A stretch of 64,000 bases of DNA from Takifugu bimaculatus (taxonomy: Eukaryota; Chordata; Actinopteri; Tetraodontiformes; Tetraodontidae). The translations under genes and the position numbers were made by a program. The notes under the pieces were generated by a model, which ran no database searches, was not told the origin of the DNA, and was given only the letters and a program-made list of their open reading frames with translations. Each line of letters opens with the position of its first letter. Within the stretch, counting starts at the first letter, position 1. The stretch is from the NCBI GenBank assembly GCA_004026145.2, contig CP034996.1, forward strand, positions 9,113,891 to 9,177,890, given 5' to 3'. Shown piece by piece: positions 61,850-64,000 of this stretch.

Positions 61850-63763
61850 CTAAAAGTAGAATAATCAATAATGAATCGTTCAAAACAAATCAGCTGGAAA
61901 CTCGATAAGTGGATTTCTCTGTAATACATCCATAACACCTGTTAGGGTCAAACGACCTGAAACATGAGAAAAACAAATAATACAAAGACAACAGTTTTGA
62001 ATTTTACTTGCAAGGAGAACGGAGAGATGTGCTCAGTTACAGATCTCCAACACGTTCTGACACACAACTTCCGCCATCCTTCTTTTATTGAAATTAGGAG
62101 GTCCCTAGTTACACAGAATTCAAATGTGCCTAAAGGGAGGGGGAAAACACAAGATAACAGGTCCCAAACAAAGCAAAAGACTGTAAATCATAATGGTGAG
62201 ATTATACGTAGGTCTTCACTGATTTGATTAGCTTAGCTCGCACACAGCACATTCTTCCATATCAGACAGATTAAAAGAACAGCTCCTGTGTCATGCCCTG
62301 CAGCTCTATCTCCAGTCAATGTCACTTCCCCACAGCAGCTGCATTTCTGTCGCCCTTGACCAGAGAAGTTCGAGTTGACATATCAAGCAACATGAACATT
62401 AAGCATTAGCAAATAATAAGAAACATTAAGTAATGAGAAGCAATATAACAAGAATAAAGAAAATAACAAGGTAAAAGCAAATAAGAGATAACTTTAATAT
62501 AATGGATCGAACACACCTGTTCAATATAAAAGATTAACTGCACGTTAATAATATGATAATAACTCAACACAGGAACTTCCGACGCGATATTATCCAAGCA
62601 TCAAAGTTGCGTCATAAAGGCGTGGAACACAAGGCGCTCATGTTGCAATCAGTGACGATTACAACACCCTTAAAAAGACCCTTGAGCAGTGGTTGGAGAC
62701 ATGCAGATCTGCTCTGCTGGGTAAAACCTTTTACTCATGGCGTTGGTATACATTGTTGTCTGTCTCCGTTGATAGTTGTGTCTCAATAGTTTCTCTTCTG
62801 ACATTGATTTCCAGCCAAGACGGACTGATACCCCATTAAGTTTTAATTCTCTGCCACTATTCATCGATACACCTGCTAAACCTCGTCTGCTCACAGAGCG
62901 CCACGTCCCCGCAGGTGCTATCAAAAACCATTTGGGGATTTCTCCACGGAGACTATAGTTTTCTTTCTACTTTCTTTTCTCTAAACTGTGTAAAAATATG
63001 GAACACCGTTCCATTTTTGTCTAGGGTTCCTCTACAGTGCGTTAACGCGCATCTAAATCTGCTCTCGCTCGATAGGCGTAAATAATTTAGGCAACCGGAC
63101 AATGAGTGAAATCAATTCATAGGACAAGACAAAGCAAATAACTGTGATACTGACGGTTGTAAACATAAATTGAAACCATAGAAAAGACGATTTTAAAAAC
63201 CTAGTCTACTTGACACATTTCATTGTATTTGAACAGGCATTTAAAGAGAAGCCTTACCCTCGCTCATAGGACCACTCAACGCATGCGCATTCAGCATAGT
63301 GTCCCTGGTTCGGAGGCATCAATCAGAAATTTTGAAAACAAAACGTAGAACTTGTTAGAAACTATAACATTTGGAATAAATTCTGACTACAAACCAGCGG
63401 AACAGATTTGAAGCAGCTTTTGCCAATCGGAGCTTGGTTATTCATCTTATAAGTCACTTGAAGTTCGAACCAGACTAGTTAAACTGGGCTAACAGGATTA
63501 CCTGATCGTCGCTAAGCATACGCCGAAGTTGGCCGAACCACTATGAAGTGGGACGAATGGTGGTGTCAGCCTGGTCGACCGTAGAGGTTAGTGTGCCGTC
63601 ATAAGTGGAATGGATGGGAGGGAGCCAGACCTACTCAGCTGCTTACAGATAATGCACAACACTGATTGTGTCAGTTTCTTTATATTTGAATGTTGTCACA
63701 CGAAAAAGTCGTTCAAATACCTTCCCGAGATTTATGGTTTCATCCCCTTGTTTGGTTGACCAG
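61850..63763. other. Gap upstream of pgap2
   Basis: The - strand gene and pgap2 are head to head across this gap. Apart from a weak possible start exon at 62041-62077 (-) I see no coding sequence. The pgap2 5' UTR exon(s) should lie in the last kilobase but cannot be delimited. Confidence 0.45.
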
Positions 63764-63764
63764 G

Positions 63765-63932
63765 ATGCTCCAGGGGCCATATGGCAGCCTGGACCGGGAC
63801 CGGCCCCTCATCCGGCTGCCCTTCACCAGCTTTGCTGTGGGTACAGTTCTGCTCCCGCTCACTGGCCTTATCGCCTGCCTCTTCATTTCTCTTGTGTACC
63901 ATTTTGAAGATGCAACGTACACACATTGCCAG
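63765..63932 (+). CDS. pgap2: Post-GPI attachment to proteins factor 2, first coding exon (partial)
   Basis: Acceptor AG at 63762-63763, ATG at 63765, donor GTAGGT after 63932; 56 codons, phase 0. The peptide MLQGPYGSLDRDRPLIRL then LPFTSFAVGTVLLPLTGLIA and SLVYHFEDATYTHC matches the start of PGAP2 (FRAG1), including the DRD...RLRFT element, the first membrane segment and the HF-x-(D/E)-x-T-x-THC motif. PGAP2 is a multi-pass Golgi/ER membrane protein needed for lipid remodelling of GPI anchors. The remaining exons lie beyond the window. Confidence 0.85.
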
Positions 63933-64000
63933 GTAGGTGGTGTCACGCTGCAACCTGGTAATTCTTAAAGTCTGAACAGCAAAATCTCACATCTGTGAAC

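Noticed and set aside
1..64000. CRISPR arrays, operons, riboswitches, bacterial insertion sequences
   Set aside because: Nothing of this kind is present; gene structure is that of a vertebrate nucleus.

Overview
The window is vertebrate nuclear DNA, almost certainly from a teleost fish. Every protein-coding gene is split into short exons with GT-AG introns and resembles a vertebrate protein. The repeats are typical of fish: long (CA)n tracts, a Rex3-like RTE retrotransposon with a GATG-type tail, TA-flanked miniature DNA transposons and jockey/CR1-type LINE pieces. No bacterial features are present. Exons were placed by hand from splice signals plus reading-frame continuity. The afap1l1, f9, mcf2, hpgd-like and TIM-like models each close with whole codons; the arr3 model closes only as a short form.

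Layout: 121-2061 (+) is the 3' end of ablim3, with the villin headpiece. 3096-12978 (+) is a complete afap1l1 (766 aa). 15064-24486 (-) is fgf13, an FGF homologous factor, with two alternative first exons (1S at 18.9 kb, 1V at 24.4 kb). 27273-30145 (+) is f9, coagulation factor IX. 31325-38657 (-) is mcf2 (DBL), a Rho-family exchange factor in 26 coding exons that ends in an SH3 domain. 42796 to about 46.15 kb (+) is arr3, cone arrestin. 47437-50236 (-) is an hpgd-like dehydrogenase whose introns and 3' UTR carry three separate DNA repeats. 50.7-57.3 kb is a repeat-rich gap with LINE pieces, one intact tRNA-Asp gene, a Rex3-like insertion and an LTR-like promoter fragment. 57352-59458 (-) is a TIM/HAVCR-type Ig-mucin receptor. 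60330-61849 (-) is an unrecognised, probably decayed, intron-containing gene. 63765-63932 (+) is the first coding exon of pgap2, which runs off the window.

fgf13, f9 and mcf2 keep the order of the human Xq26-q27 block, and arr3 is also X-linked in humans. ablim3-afap1l1 and the TIM family are on human 5q. The genes are unrelated in function (actin scaffolds, sodium-channel modulator, clotting protease, RhoGEF, photoreceptor arrestin, prostaglandin dehydrogenase, immune receptor, GPI remodelling). The grouping is therefore conserved synteny and rearrangement, not a pathway cluster. I found no wholly new biological system. The points most worth checking are the C-terminal reading-frame conflict in arr3, the SH3 end on mcf2, the transposon touching the hpgd-like stop codon, the (TG)n tract at the last fgf13 splice acceptor, and the unrecognised broken gene at 60-62 kb.
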